NCBI RefSeq assembly: GCF_000421145.1
Contig: NZ_ATWH01000012.1
Location: 124,001 to 188,000, forward strand
Origin: Glaciibacter superstes DSM 21135
GTDB taxonomy: Bacteria > Actinomycetota > Actinomycetes > Actinomycetales > Microbacteriaceae
Direction: 5' to 3'
Length of the DNA stretch: 64,000 bases
In this document: piece after piece, positions 33,749-44,030 of the stretch
Position numbering within the stretch: the first letter of the stretch is position 1
How the letters are laid out: each line of letters opens with the position of its first letter
Made by a program: the position numbers and the translations under genes
The notes under the pieces: generated by a model
The model's database searches: none
What the model was told of the DNA's origin: nothing
What the model saw: the letters and a program-made list of their open reading frames with translations, nothing else

Positions 33749-36232
33749 CTAGCGAGACAGATCGACCTTGCTCCAGTCGCGCGCAGACCGCAACCGGAAC
33801 CGACTGATCAACCGACGCGTGCGGCCCGCTGCGGTCTCGGCAACATCGAGCGACTCCAGCGCGGCGTCCCAGCTCTGCTGCACACGCTCGTCGTCGATAT
33901 CCTCACCGTTGAAGACGGCTCGGTCGACCTCAGCAGCCAGTGGGACCAAACGGATGCTGGTGGCCGGCGCGTCGCCGCCGGCAACGGCCGGCCCAGGCCT
34001 GCGTTCCGCTCGTCGCGGCCTGACCATCGTCTGGGTGGCACCCTGCGCGTCAGCCTCCTGCACGCCAGCTCCCGCGCCAACAACGGCGACGGGGCCGGTG
34101 TCTGTGCGCACAACAGGCCGGTCACCGAAGTGCTGCTCGGCCAACTGCGCTTCGAGGTGGGAGGCGACCTGTCGCCTGGTGGCAGCACGAGGAACATCGA
34201 AGCCCAGCTCGGCGTAGCCGTCCGTCAGCTCATCCCACGAGCCGGCCACACGCTTGTCACCGGTCCCCTGGTTTCGGCGGCGACGACGGCGTCTGGCCTT
34301 GAGCGCACCGATCACGAGAATCGGCCCGAAGAACAGCAGCGCCGGAATACCCACGACCCCGAGCACAACCCACGCCCACGCCGGGAGCACAAACGCCCCG
34401 TCATTGTCGTCCTTGTCAGAATCGTCGATCTCGACAGCGGTCAGCAGGTCGTCGTTCTGGTTGTCGGAGCGCGGTGGCTGACGAACCTGGGGTTGCGGCA
34501 CGGTCCTCGGTTTCGGAGTCTGGTCCTGCGGAACGTCCGTCTGTTCTGGAGTCGGGTTGAACGCCACCCAGCCGGTGCCCTGGAACGCCACCTCAACCCA
34601 CGCGGTCACGTCGTCGCCCACGACCTCGACCGATTTCGCGTCTTCTGGCACCTCGGGCGCAAAGCCCATCACGACCCGCGCGGGGAAACCCATGTTCCGA
34701 GCCATCAGTGCCATCGCGGCGGCATACTGTTCCTGATCGCCCACCATCTGACTGCGGGTGAAGAGCTCATCGATGCGGTCGGCACCGTGGCCGGCGCGCG
34801 ACGGGACACCGTCAGAGGCGAGTCCGTGGCTGAGGAAGCCCTGCGTCTTCAACCCCTGCTCGATGGCGCGAAGCTGATCGATCGGGCTCTCGGCATCGCC
34901 TACCAGTTCCACGCCCTTGGCAACAACGACATCCGGGATGTTCTCCACCGGCGGCATTGCGATGTCGGCGACCGGAACGTCGGCCAGGTCTTCGTCCTTG
35001 AAACTTCGCTGCAGTTCGGCGTCGACCGTGTAGCTGTAGCCGTCTTTGACCCCGCCGGTCAGAACGGCGGTGCCGGTGCCTGCGTTGTAACGAAGGGACT
35101 CGGCCTGCTCCTGGCTCGCCTTGTCATCAAATTCGATCGTCGTCGGATAGCCGACACCGGGCAGCCAGGCGTCGCTGTAGCCTTCGACCGACACCGTCAC
35201 CGTGCGCGTCTCAGACGACGTGACCAGCTTCGTCTCCGGCAGAGTACGTCCGACCAGGCGGAAGCTGCCTGAACCATCCGTCTGGCTCTTCGGCCCTGCC
35301 ACATTCCAGAGCTTGCCGTTGTAGGAGTCCATGCTCGCCAGCCGCACCACGTCGCCGGTCTTCAGTCCCTCGACGGTGAACAGGGGCGTGTCTGCGAGGG
35401 TCTTGGTGTACTTGCGGAAGCCCGCAAGCGGGCTGGGGAACTGCAAAGGGTCGAACGGAGGCTGGATCTCCTCCCTGAGCACGAAACGGTTGTGCGCCGT
35501 CGGAGCAAGTGCTGCACCGGCGAGAGAGCCGACAAGAATGGCACCGGCAACCAGCGATGCCGTTCCGATGAGCTTTCGACGCAGGAGTCGGTTCGACGAC
35601 GGAGAACCCGCCTGTTCGATCTGCGTACGCCGCCAGCCAAGCCAGACCAGGGCTATGACCGCAAAGGCGACACCACGGATGCCGGCGAAGTACGGCTCGT
35701 CGGTCCCCATCAGGATTCCGGCGAGGTAGAGCAGAACCGGTCCGATGAGCAGAATGCTGGAGCGCCAGACGGTGCGCTTTCGCGATGGCAGCCAACGGCT
35801 GGCGAGCATCGTTCCGACCAGGGCGACGAGCCAGGCCGCGAAGTACGGCAGCACCGGCATGTAGTACGGCGCCTCGACCGGGGTGCTGAGGGTCACGATG
35901 TCGGCCCAGCCGAACACGGCACCGAGGGCGAGCCCGGCAAGCGTCGCCAGGCTCGGCAGCACGACGAAGATGCCCTCGCCGCCCATGGTGAACGGCGTTC
36001 CGATCAGGAAGTAGGCGAGCAGCCCCACGAGCACGGTCATGAGGGCGCTCAGCCGGAGCGAGTATCCGAGAATCGCGGCGGCAGTGCCGACCAGCAGGCC
36101 ACCGAGTCCGGCGAGCAGGAAGTTGTATGCACCGAACGACGTCTCGAAACCGAGCACGCCCAGCAGTGAGAGCACGCTGAGCACCACGACGTCCCAGACG
36201 GCGCGGCGGGGGAACGGGCGAAGGTCCTTCAT
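33749..36232 (-). CDS. Transglutaminase-fold membrane protein lacking catalytic Cys and His
   Basis: 827 residues. Several TM helices fill residues 15-240. An extracytoplasmic region follows with the transglutaminase-like domain near 460-560, then a Pro/Gln/Asp linker, a TM helix (FVLPAWAWVVLGVVGIPALLFFGPILVIG) and a cytosolic tail. Compared with its paralogue at 15.1-17.6 kb the fold is recognisable (AAAMALMARNMGFPARVVMGF, TGWVAFNPTPE), but the nucleophilic Cys position is Gln500 and the His position is Thr543. It is therefore probably a pseudo-enzyme with a structural or ligand-binding role. The ATG overlaps the DUF58 stop by 4 nt. Confidence 0.87.
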   Translation of the reverse strand: MKDLRPFPRRAVWDVVVLSVLSLLGVLGFETSFGAYNFLLAGLGGLLVGTAAAILGYSLRLSALMTVLVGLLAYFLIGTPFTMGGEGIFVVLPSLATLAGLALGAVFGWADIVTLSTPVEAPYYMPVLPYFAAWLVALVGTMLASRWLPSRKRTVWRSSILLIGPVLLYLAGILMGTDEPYFAGIRGVAFAVIALVWLGWRRTQIEQAGSPSSNRLLRRKLIGTASLVAGAILVGSLAGAALAPTAHNRFVLREEIQPPFDPLQFPSPLAGFRKYTKTLADTPLFTVEGLKTGDVVRLASMDSYNGKLWNVAGPKSQTDGSGSFRLVGRTLPETKLVTSSETRTVTVSVEGYSDAWLPGVGYPTTIEFDDKASQEQAESLRYNAGTGTAVLTGGVKDGYSYTVDAELQRSFKDEDLADVPVADIAMPPVENIPDVVVAKGVELVGDAESPIDQLRAIEQGLKTQGFLSHGLASDGVPSRAGHGADRIDELFTRSQMVGDQEQYAAAMALMARNMGFPARVVMGFAPEVPEDAKSVEVVGDDVTAWVEVAFQGTGWVAFNPTPEQTDVPQDQTPKPRTVPQPQVRQPPRSDNQNDDLLTAVEIDDSDKDDNDGAFVLPAWAWVVLGVVGIPALLFFGPILVIGALKARRRRRRRNQGTGDKRVAGSWDELTDGYAELGFDVPRAATRRQVASHLEAQLAEQHFGDRPVVRTDTGPVAVVGAGAGVQEADAQGATQTMVRPRRAERRPGPAVAGGDAPATSIRLVPLAAEVDRAVFNGEDIDDERVQQSWDAALESLDVAETAAGRTRRLISRFRLRSARDWSKVDLSR

Positions 36233-37530
36233 CGCTGCACCCTCCTCAGGAGCTTCGGCAGGTCGGCAAGGTTGCCCAGGGTGATCACGGTAAGGCCGGA
36301 GACCTTCGACAGCCGCGATTGGCTCCCCAGCTCGATGCGGAAGGCGAGGGTGGTGGTGTCCTGGCTGAACAGGGTCTGCACATTGCGGAACTCAGCGAGT
36401 TCGAGCAGCGAGCCACCGATGATCATCACGATGCTGGGGTCGTCGAGCCTGCGAGTGGCGTCTCTGGCAAATTCGCGCATAGAGTCATATCGACCTGACG
36501 CCGGTTCGATGCGGCTGGAATCGTCGAGGAGCGAGACCGGGGTCGCCGTCTTCAGCTGGAGGTTCTCGGTGACGACGGCGAGGCGCGTTCCGTCCCTGAT
36601 CACTTGGAGGGCGAGCGAGGCCATCACGGAGACGCCCAGTTCGAACTCGTCGTCAGAGGCGTACAGCGAGCGCTCTGTCGAGTGCACAATGGTGAGCTGT
36701 GACCGGCGGGTCTCCTCGAACTGGCGCACCATGAGCTGCCCAGTTCTGGCAGAGGTGCGCCAGTGCACGTTGCGGAGCGCATCGCCGGGCTCGTAGGCGC
36801 GCAGTGCGTGGAAAGAGATGTCGCTGTTGGTGATCTTCTTGGTGATCTCACCCTCGAGGTCACGCACCAGTCCGGCTGCCGACGAAGCCAGCCGGGCCGT
36901 GACCGGGTGCACGAAGAGTTCGACCGGGTCTGTCCAGCGAACGGTGCGCCGCAGCAACCCGAGCTGGTCGCCGCGCACAGAGATGGCCGGCCCGGCGACG
37001 ATCACCGCGCGTCGCTGAGTCGGCACGGCGAAGAGCTCCTCGTGGCTCTTCTCAGGTGCGAGGCCTGGAATGACGAATTCGGCAACCCCGTCTCCGACCG
37101 GGAGTTCCATCCGCACCGGGAGCAGTCCACGTTCGCCGCTATTGGCGACCGTCATCTCTCCGAGTGCCCGTTCCCCCGCCACCACGCGGTGCGGGTTGAG
37201 GGCGATGTCCACCGCGTACGTCGCTCGACCGAAGACGAACACCACCGCCACCAGGAGCGCGGCCAGCAGCGTCGTGGCAAGGAAGGTGAACTCGAGCCAG
37301 CCGAAGATCGCACTGATCAGGAAGGCCACCGCCGCTGCGCACAGCACCAGCCAGCCGGCGGGGCCCACAACATCCGTCACCGGCTTGATTGCGCGCCAGG
37401 CACGCTTCAGGAGTTGCCAGAACAGCCGCGCGCCGGTGCGCGCGCCGTCGCCGATGGCGCGCCACAGCGACTTCGCGGCAAACTCTGCCTGCGAAATCCT
37501 GCGGGGTGCCTTCTCTGCGACTCTGGTCAT
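36229..37530 (-). CDS. DUF58 domain protein (second locus)
   Basis: About 433 residues with two TM helices at about 50-100 (WLVLCAAAVAFLISAIFGW and FLATTLLAALLVAVVFVFG). The DUF58 signature is LRAYEPGDALRNVHWRTSARTGQLMVRQFEE, followed by a vWA-like half with VMIIGGSLLELAEF. I chose the ATG at 37530, 10 nt after the moxR stop; longer forms would overlap moxR. Paralogous to the protein at 17.6-19.0 kb. Confidence 0.88.
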   Translation of the reverse strand: MTRVAEKAPRRISQAEFAAKSLWRAIGDGARTGARLFWQLLKRAWRAIKPVTDVVGPAGWLVLCAAAVAFLISAIFGWLEFTFLATTLLAALLVAVVFVFGRATYAVDIALNPHRVVAGERALGEMTVANSGERGLLPVRMELPVGDGVAEFVIPGLAPEKSHEELFAVPTQRRAVIVAGPAISVRGDQLGLLRRTVRWTDPVELFVHPVTARLASSAAGLVRDLEGEITKKITNSDISFHALRAYEPGDALRNVHWRTSARTGQLMVRQFEETRRSQLTIVHSTERSLYASDDEFELGVSVMASLALQVIRDGTRLAVVTENLQLKTATPVSLLDDSSRIEPASGRYDSMREFARDATRRLDDPSIVMIIGGSLLELAEFRNVQTLFSQDTTTLAFRIELGSQSRLSKVSGLTVITLGNLADLPKLLRRVQR

Positions 37531-37540
37531 CTGGTGGGGC

Positions 37541-38509
37541 TCAGGCCGCCCGGTAGGCCGGCGGTTCGATCTCGACGATGATGCGACCGACGATGTCTTC
37601 TGCGGTAACGCCGGCGAAGTCGGCCTCAGGGTCGACGATGATGCGATGTGCGAGCACCGGAACTGCAAGGTCACGGATGTCGTCTGGCGTCACATAGGTT
37701 CTGCCCTGTGCGAGCGCCCAGGTCTTCGCTGCGCGTGCGAGTGAGAGCGCGCCACGCATGCTCACGCCGAGCGTCGAGTTCTTGTCGGTGCGCGTTGCGG
37801 TGACGATCTCGTTGAGATACCCGAGCACAGACGCATCGACGAAGACGTCTGAGGCCAGCTGCGCCATCGTGGTCACTGAGCCCGACGCGATGATCGGACT
37901 GATTCGGGAGTCGCGCGCCCGGTTGGACGAGTCGAGCAGCAGCGTCACGGCCGTGTCGTGGTCTGGGTAGCCCAGCGACGTCTTGATGAGGAAACGATCG
38001 AGCTGCGCCTCTGGCAGCGTGTACGTTCCGGCCTGTTCCACTGGGTTCTGGGTGGCGATCACCATGAACGGGCTGCCGACCTCGTGACTGACGCCGTCGA
38101 CGGTGACCCGGCCTTCCTCCATCACCTCGAGAAGCGCCGATTGTGTTTTCGGGCTGGCCCGGTTGATCTCGTCTGCGAGCACGATCGAGGCGAAGATCGG
38201 GCCCTTGTGGAACTCGAAGATGCCCTTGCCCTGGTCGTAGATCGTGACGCCGGTGACGTCGGACGGCAGCAGGTCCGGCGTGAACTGGATCCGCGAGTTG
38301 GTGCCTTCGAGGGTCTTTGCGAGTGCCTTCGCCAGCACGGTCTTGCCCGTGCCTGGGAAGTCCTCGAGGAGCACATGCCCGTTGGTCAGCAGCGCCGCCA
38401 CGACCAGACGGATGACGTGGTCTTTACCAAGGATCGCCTGGTCGACATTTCCGACCAGTTTGTTGAACGCGTCGGCGAACCAGTCCGCCTGTTCCTGTGT
38501 CACTGCCAT
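37541..38509 (-). CDS. MoxR-family AAA+ ATPase (second locus)
   Basis: 322 residues. EDFPGTGKTVLAKALAKTLEG (Walker A) lies near residue 53, [26 protein letters not shown] (Walker B) near 110, and VIATQNPVEQAGTYTLPEAQLDRFL near 150; the C-terminal lid contains YVTPDDIRDLAVPVLAHRI. Fully typical. It lies between the giant Ig/Fn3 gene and the DUF58 gene and probably acts on that complex. Confidence 0.93.
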   Translation of the reverse strand: MAVTQEQADWFADAFNKLVGNVDQAILGKDHVIRLVVAALLTNGHVLLEDFPGTGKTVLAKALAKTLEGTNSRIQFTPDLLPSDVTGVTIYDQGKGIFEFHKGPIFASIVLADEINRASPKTQSALLEVMEEGRVTVDGVSHEVGSPFMVIATQNPVEQAGTYTLPEAQLDRFLIKTSLGYPDHDTAVTLLLDSSNRARDSRISPIIASGSVTTMAQLASDVFVDASVLGYLNEIVTATRTDKNSTLGVSMRGALSLARAAKTWALAQGRTYVTPDDIRDLAVPVLAHRIIVDPEADFAGVTAEDIVGRIIVEIEPPAYRAA

Positions 38510-38543
38510 GTTTGCTTCCTCATCTGTTCATTCCTTGCGCTGG

Positions 38544-41500
38544 CTAACCCCAGTCGCCGGAAACCTTGCTGTAGAAATCGTCCGGTCCCTGGAACCTGAC
38601 CCTGACCTCGTCATGTTCACCGACCGTGCCGAGCATGCTGTATGTCTGGGCGCTGCCGTTCTTGCCCAGATTCATGCCCTGCGCGCTCAGCGACGACCAG
38701 CCGCTGGCACCAGCGTCGCGGAACTGCACCGTGACTGTGTAGTCGCCGCCCTTGAGGTACGAGTAGTCGAACGCCACGCGGAAGCAGCCACTATCACAGC
38801 CGCTGGTGCTGTCTGGAGCCCCTCGCTTCGGCGTTGCAGATGGTGACGGTGGCGGCGGGTCGTTCACCTGCACCGTGTTCGACGTCGCGCCAAGGCCAGT
38901 CCCGCCTCCGCCGTCGTTGACGGCGACAACATCAAAGTTGTAAGTTCCGGCACCGCGGTTATTGATTGATGCCTTACGACTATTGGTGTCGTTCCATTGG
39001 CCACCGTTCAACCGCCACCGATAGTGCACGGAGCCACCACCGGTCTGGTCTGGTGCACCCCAGCTCATCGAAAGGTCAGCCGGCGCATCACCAGAGGAGC
39101 TGATCTTCGGATTGTTCGGAGCAGTCGGCTTGCCGTACGGCGTCACGGAGTTGCTGGGGCCGGATTGCTCTCCGGTATCGATCGCATTCACCGCCGCAAC
39201 CGTGGCCGTGAACGCCTCACCGTTGGTGGCGGGCAATACACACTTCGTTCCGGCCGTGCAGCCGTTCTCTGTGCCGCCAGGATACTTGACGACGTAACCG
39301 GTGATCGGCGAGTTGTTGTTGGCGGGAGCCTTGAAGGTGATCGTGACCTGACCATCCCCTGCCGTGGCCGAAGGCGGTGCCGGCTTATCGGGCTTATCGC
39401 GGATGACGAGCCGAATACGTCCTTGTGTCTCCCGAGCTGGATCCTTGGTGCCGTCCTGGATTCGGTACACGGCAGTCAACGTGCCGGTCGCACCCGGCCC
39501 AGTGCGGATCGTCACACCGCTCGCCGTGAAACTGGCCGATGCCGTTCCGCCCGACACATCCTGTTCGATGCTCGCCGCGATGACCTTGAGCGGAATCCCG
39601 TCGGCCGCGAACGGATTGTAGTCATTGTCGAGCACCGGAATCTCGACCGTCTCAGCGGGATGCGTCTCGATGCCCTTGCCGTTCGGACCACTGTCGTCGA
39701 CCGCCTGCGGCTTCGCCCTGGTCGACGACACAACGGTGACGTTCACAGAGCCGGGAACCGTGAACTCCTTGTAGGTGACGTTGAACTTCAGAGCCACCTT
39801 CGTTCCAGGCTGCACTCCGAGCGGCGCCGAGATACTGAGGTCTGCTCCACCGAGGTCTGCCTTCACGTCGGCCGTCTGGCCGCTCAGCGAGCCATAGCTC
39901 AGCTGCTCGAGGATTGCCGGGTTCGGATGGGCACTTGACGTGCGCAGATTCACCACCAGCGGGTCTTCACCGGCTTCAATCGTGACGTTCGGCGGCGTGA
40001 ATGTGGGCGGTTCGTCTTCGAAGTTCGGGTCGCCGACGGTGACCGGAATCGTCAAGGTCGCTTTCCTGCCCTTCTCATCGGAGGCCGACGTGCCGTCGGT
40101 GACGACGAAGGTAACGGATGCCGGCCCGCGATAGTCCGGTGCCGCGTTGAAGTTCAGGGTCTCAGGGTCGATCATCGGCGAGGAGCCGTTGCTGTTGGTC
40201 GCAGAGGCCGACAGGATGATCGCCGGCTTGCCAGAGGGGACCTCGACGATGTCGGCCAGGTTCCAGGTGATCGAACCATTCTTCTTCACGATCTGCTCTG
40301 GGAGCGGCTTCAGGAAGGGCGGCGGGAATTCCTCTTCCTTCTCCTTGTCCTTGGAGTCCGGCTTGGCAGGCACGATGATGAACGCTGTGGCACTCAACTC
40401 GTCGATCTCGTTGGTGAGCCGGTAGGCGATCGCCTGCCGTTCATCCGTCGGCGTCACCTTGACCTTGCCCTTTTGACGGATGTCGCCCGACGCGGCATTC
40501 GGTCCCTCGAGACTGATCTTCAGCTCGTCGACACGCCCGCTGGGGTTCTCCGCCCCGTCCAGGACATCGACGGTGACACTGTCTTTGTCGAGCACGTCTT
40601 CGGGCTCGATGTAATGGTCCTTGGCTGACGGGTACAGCGGTTTGGCGTCTTCGGTCACCTTGACCTGAACGAAGGCAGTGTCTGCGCCACCGTGGCCGTT
40701 GGTGATCTCGTATCTCAGCGTGTACGTGCCCTCGACCTCCGGTGCCTCGATCACGACACGGCTGGCTTCGACCTCAGCGGATATGCCCTCGTCGACCTCT
40801 GGCAGCTTCTTCGACAACTCGAGCCGGTAGCCGTTGGGATCAGAGTCGTTCAAGACCACAGGGATGGAACCGGTTCGCCCTGGCTTGATCTCGATCGAGT
40901 CGTCTACCGCATTCGGCGGCAGCAGAACCTCCGGACGCGGAATCACACCGATCCTGACGGTTCCGGTCGCGGTCTTGCCGAGAGCATCCTGCACTTCGTA
41001 TTCGAAGGAGTCGGTTCCTGCCGTGCCCGGATAGGCCTCGTAGGTGAAGAAGTCGCTGCCCTGGTCGACGATCCGCCCCATGCCTGGCGGGGTCGTGACG
41101 TCTTTGAGAAAGACCGAGTCGCCGTCTGGGTCGATTCCATCAAGGGGCACCTGCACCTTGATCGTCGAGTCGGCGAAGGTACGGGTGGTCAGCGGTAGCG
41201 GCGTCGGCGCCTTGTTGTTCTCGTCATCCGGCCCGACGACGGTGAAGTGGGTGAGCGCCGTCGCCGTCTCCAGGAAGGGATCGGTGATCTTGTACGCGAC
41301 GCTGTACGAGCCCGGCTCCTCCGGAGCCTGGAAACGCACCCGATTGCCGGTGACGAACGCGAGGCTCTCTCCGGCGCTGGCCGTGTCGACCAGGTCGGGG
41401 AGCACCGTCATCGTGGCGGAGTCCGGGTGGTAGTCGTTGTCGAGCACAGAGACGCTGACGATGTCACCGGCCCTGACGTTCACAGAGTCGTCGACCGCGA

Positions 41501-43847
41501 CCGGAGGCTGGTGCTTGATCAGCGGAGGGACAGGCACGACGGTAATGCCCGCCGTCGACGTCTCGCGGCCGTCGCTGATTGTGTAGGTGAACTGCACCTG
41601 CTCGGTGAGTGCAGCAGACGCGGTCACCCGCAGCACGGTGTTCGTGAGGACCTCGACCGAGACCAGGTCACCTGTTGTCATCGTGTCGACAGACTGCACG
41701 GCCAGGATCCGGCCGCTCGGAGACACATCGTTGTCGAGCACGGGCACGGAAAGCGGTTCTCCGGCGCGGAGGTAGGCGATGTCCTTTACCGCGATCGGCG
41801 CCACTTCCTCCGGCGGTTCCTCCTTGACGTCAACCCGGATGAGGCCGATGCTCGAGGTCGCCCCGGCACCGAGACTGTAGGTGAAGACATAGCTGCCAGG
41901 GGCAGGTGCAGACACGGCGACGGTTCCGCGCTCGAGGTTCGGAACGGCGGTGACGTCGTCCGGTACCTCATTGACGCCGATGAGGGTGAGCGGCGCACCA
42001 GACGGCGTCACGTCGTTGGCGAGCGGTTCGACCAGCACGGTCTCCCCCACGAAGGTCGAGGCGAAGTCGGGGGTGCCGACCGGATTGAGCGTGCCGGGCG
42101 CCTGTACATCCACGGTGAGAACACCGGTGGCCGTCATCGTTCCGTCGGAGACGACGAACTGAACCTCTTTCGGCCCGAGCTCCGCGGTCTTGCTTTCGAA
42201 GGTGACGAAGCCCTCAGGGCCGAAGCGAACGCTGTCGCCGGTCGTCGGCGACGCCGATACCAGGTAGATGTCGTCGCCGTCAGGGTCGATCCAGTCGGTC
42301 AGCACGTTGTAGCTGACGAGCTGGCCCTGCTCGACGGTCATCGCGCCGGCCCGGTGCGAGACGGGTGCCTCGTTCTGTCCCTCGGGATGCAGTGTGAGGT
42401 TCACATTCGCCTCAGCGACCGCCCCGCGCCCGTCTGCGACGGTGTAACGGAAGTTCACGGTGCCCGCGAGACCAGGATCGGGGGTGAACTGGAGGGCACG
42501 CCCGCCGTCGATGTAGTCGAGCTTGCCCTTGGCGTCGGTGAACCCGTTGACGTTGACGACGGTCAACACATCGCCGTCAGGGTCTGTGTCGTTGTCGAGC
42601 ACCGGCAACACTGTCGTCTTGCCTGCCCGAACTCCGTAATCGTCGTCATGGGCCAGTGGAGCCCGGTTCTGCGGCGTGCGCTCAGCCAGGGTGTCTTCGA
42701 AGGACTGCTGGGAGGCCTTCTCGTCCCCCTCCTCCGAGTCTTCCTCCTCTGGCGGTGTGACTTCGTCCCAGTTGTCGACGAGCCGCATATTGGCATCGAC
42801 CAGCCAGACGTTGCCGTTCGACAGGTTGTTCAGGGCGATGATGTTTCGGTTGACCCGGAACTCCAGGGTGGATCTCTGGGTCACCTGTTCGATGTCTTCC
42901 GTACGCGGCTTCTTGTCTGTGCACGCGGCGAGGTACTTCTGCGCGCCGGCCCAGGCGCCGTGCGCGCATCCGTTCAGCCAGACCGGTGATGAGACGTCTT
43001 TCGGGTCGGTCAGTGGGTTGGCGATATCTGCGCCTATCTTCGTCGGTTCACCGCCACCAAGCGGAACCTGAAGGAGGGTATCACCGGTCGCAACAAGCGC
43101 GAAGTCGTTCTCGGCCCCGGTCTGCTGCAATTTGAGACCACCGGGCACGTCGATCGTTGCACCGCCACCAACAATGAGCTTCTCCGACTCAGTGTCGAGG
43201 ATGACTGCTTCGTCACCGACGGCGGCGAGCTGATGATCGCCGAGGGAGGGGAGGCCGCTCTCGCTGGGCTTGCTGTCGATTGAATCGAGGGTCAGCAGCT
43301 TCTTCTTCGACGGCGATGTGCCGAACACCCGGCCGTCTTCCGACACTGCGACGTGGGCTCCCTTGCCGAGCTTCATCGTCGGGTCCGTCGACTCCGGGTT
43401 GAAGTTGAGGTCGCTGGCGGCGTTGATCAGCCAGACCTCGCCTGAACTCGGCGCGAGCACGGCGATGGTGTCGCCGCCGTAGGCGAGTTCAGCGCCCGGT
43501 GGCAGGTCGACTCGCTGACCGAGCGTCGTGAACGCCGGGTCAACCCGGTCGAGGGTGCCGATGCTTTCGTCGTACATGAAGACGTCGTCGCCGTCTTGCA
43601 GAACGTCAAAGGTGTTCGAAGACGCATTCACGGCGCCGTTGAGTTCCTCGATCTGACGGTTGAGCCTGCCGGCGAGCAATTCCTTGCCATTGGTCACCCA
43701 GACGTCGCGCGCTGTGAGATCAACGTCGGTGACGGGAAAGCCCTGATGCAGCACGGCGAAGGTGAGCGGGACCCCGGCGAGAACAGCGATGGCGGCAACG
43801 GATGCCGTGGTCTTGCGAACGCGCAACCACGAGCTGAGTTTTCCCAC
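38544..43847 (-). CDS. Giant surface protein with Ig-like repeats and Fn3 domains
   Basis: 1767 residues. One N-terminal TM/signal anchor (about 12-32) is followed by a propeller-like region to about 390 and a short acidic stretch. Tandem Ig/cadherin-like repeats of about 90 residues run from about 400 to 1480; they recur as AVDDS...G..VSVPVLDNDxxPxG (LDND and DPDG marks repeated at least six times). Two Fn3 domains (PPSATAGDGQVTITF, and KISSSGDAPADLSMSW) lie near 1490-1680. No LPXTG or other sorting signal is seen. It should be displayed outside the membrane. The GTG start has GGGGG 7 nt upstream. It is the Fn3 member of the PFNA-like locus. Confidence 0.9.
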   Translation of the reverse strand: MGKLSSWLRVRKTTASVAAIAVLAGVPLTFAVLHQGFPVTDVDLTARDVWVTNGKELLAGRLNRQIEELNGAVNASSNTFDVLQDGDDVFMYDESIGTLDRVDPAFTTLGQRVDLPPGAELAYGGDTIAVLAPSSGEVWLINAASDLNFNPESTDPTMKLGKGAHVAVSEDGRVFGTSPSKKKLLTLDSIDSKPSESGLPSLGDHQLAAVGDEAVILDTESEKLIVGGGATIDVPGGLKLQQTGAENDFALVATGDTLLQVPLGGGEPTKIGADIANPLTDPKDVSSPVWLNGCAHGAWAGAQKYLAACTDKKPRTEDIEQVTQRSTLEFRVNRNIIALNNLSNGNVWLVDANMRLVDNWDEVTPPEEEDSEEGDEKASQQSFEDTLAERTPQNRAPLAHDDDYGVRAGKTTVLPVLDNDTDPDGDVLTVVNVNGFTDAKGKLDYIDGGRALQFTPDPGLAGTVNFRYTVADGRGAVAEANVNLTLHPEGQNEAPVSHRAGAMTVEQGQLVSYNVLTDWIDPDGDDIYLVSASPTTGDSVRFGPEGFVTFESKTAELGPKEVQFVVSDGTMTATGVLTVDVQAPGTLNPVGTPDFASTFVGETVLVEPLANDVTPSGAPLTLIGVNEVPDDVTAVPNLERGTVAVSAPAPGSYVFTYSLGAGATSSIGLIRVDVKEEPPEEVAPIAVKDIAYLRAGEPLSVPVLDNDVSPSGRILAVQSVDTMTTGDLVSVEVLTNTVLRVTASAALTEQVQFTYTISDGRETSTAGITVVPVPPLIKHQPPVAVDDSVNVRAGDIVSVSVLDNDYHPDSATMTVLPDLVDTASAGESLAFVTGNRVRFQAPEEPGSYSVAYKITDPFLETATALTHFTVVGPDDENNKAPTPLPLTTRTFADSTIKVQVPLDGIDPDGDSVFLKDVTTPPGMGRIVDQGSDFFTYEAYPGTAGTDSFEYEVQDALGKTATGTVRIGVIPRPEVLLPPNAVDDSIEIKPGRTGSIPVVLNDSDPNGYRLELSKKLPEVDEGISAEVEASRVVIEAPEVEGTYTLRYEITNGHGGADTAFVQVKVTEDAKPLYPSAKDHYIEPEDVLDKDSVTVDVLDGAENPSGRVDELKISLEGPNAASGDIRQKGKVKVTPTDERQAIAYRLTNEIDELSATAFIIVPAKPDSKDKEKEEEFPPPFLKPLPEQIVKKNGSITWNLADIVEVPSGKPAIILSASATNSNGSSPMIDPETLNFNAAPDYRGPASVTFVVTDGTSASDEKGRKATLTIPVTVGDPNFEDEPPTFTPPNVTIEAGEDPLVVNLRTSSAHPNPAILEQLSYGSLSGQTADVKADLGGADLSISAPLGVQPGTKVALKFNVTYKEFTVPGSVNVTVVSSTRAKPQAVDDSGPNGKGIETHPAETVEIPVLDNDYNPFAADGIPLKVIAASIEQDVSGGTASASFTASGVTIRTGPGATGTLTAVYRIQDGTKDPARETQGRIRLVIRDKPDKPAPPSATAGDGQVTITFKAPANNNSPITGYVVKYPGGTENGCTAGTKCVLPATNGEAFTATVAAVNAIDTGEQSGPSNSVTPYGKPTAPNNPKISSSGDAPADLSMSWGAPDQTGGGSVHYRWRLNGGQWNDTNSRKASINNRGAGTYNFDVVAVNDGGGGTGLGATSNTVQVNDPPPPSPSATPKRGAPDSTSGCDSGCFRVAFDYSYLKGGDYTVTVQFRDAGASGWSSLSAQGMNLGKNGSAQTYSMLGTVGEHDEVRVRFQGPDDFYSKVSGDWG

Positions 43848-44006
43848 CCCTGTTTCCCCCCTCAGTCAGACTCGGATTCTCCCCTCGTGAAGGGGACATG
43901 GCGCCACGCCGGGTAACACGCTAACACGACACCGTGACACGCCCGAATGGGGACGACTGCCCATCCGCTGTCAGTCGGTTGCGGAGGCCGCTTCCATTTC
44001 TGCTGG

Positions 44007-44030
44007 CTACTCCGCTGACTACTCCGCTGA
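44007..44030. repeat. 12-bp direct repeat at a gene end
   Basis: CTACTCCGCTGA occurs twice in tandem at 44007-44018 and 44019-44030. The second unit contains the stop codon of the FHA-like/HTH gene on the minus strand. Confidence 0.8.

Noticed and set aside
41247..42989. 580-codon plus-strand ORF opposite the Ig/Fn3 gene
   Set aside because: Arg/Asp/His-rich antisense shadow of a repetitive GC-rich gene; no start signal or domain.
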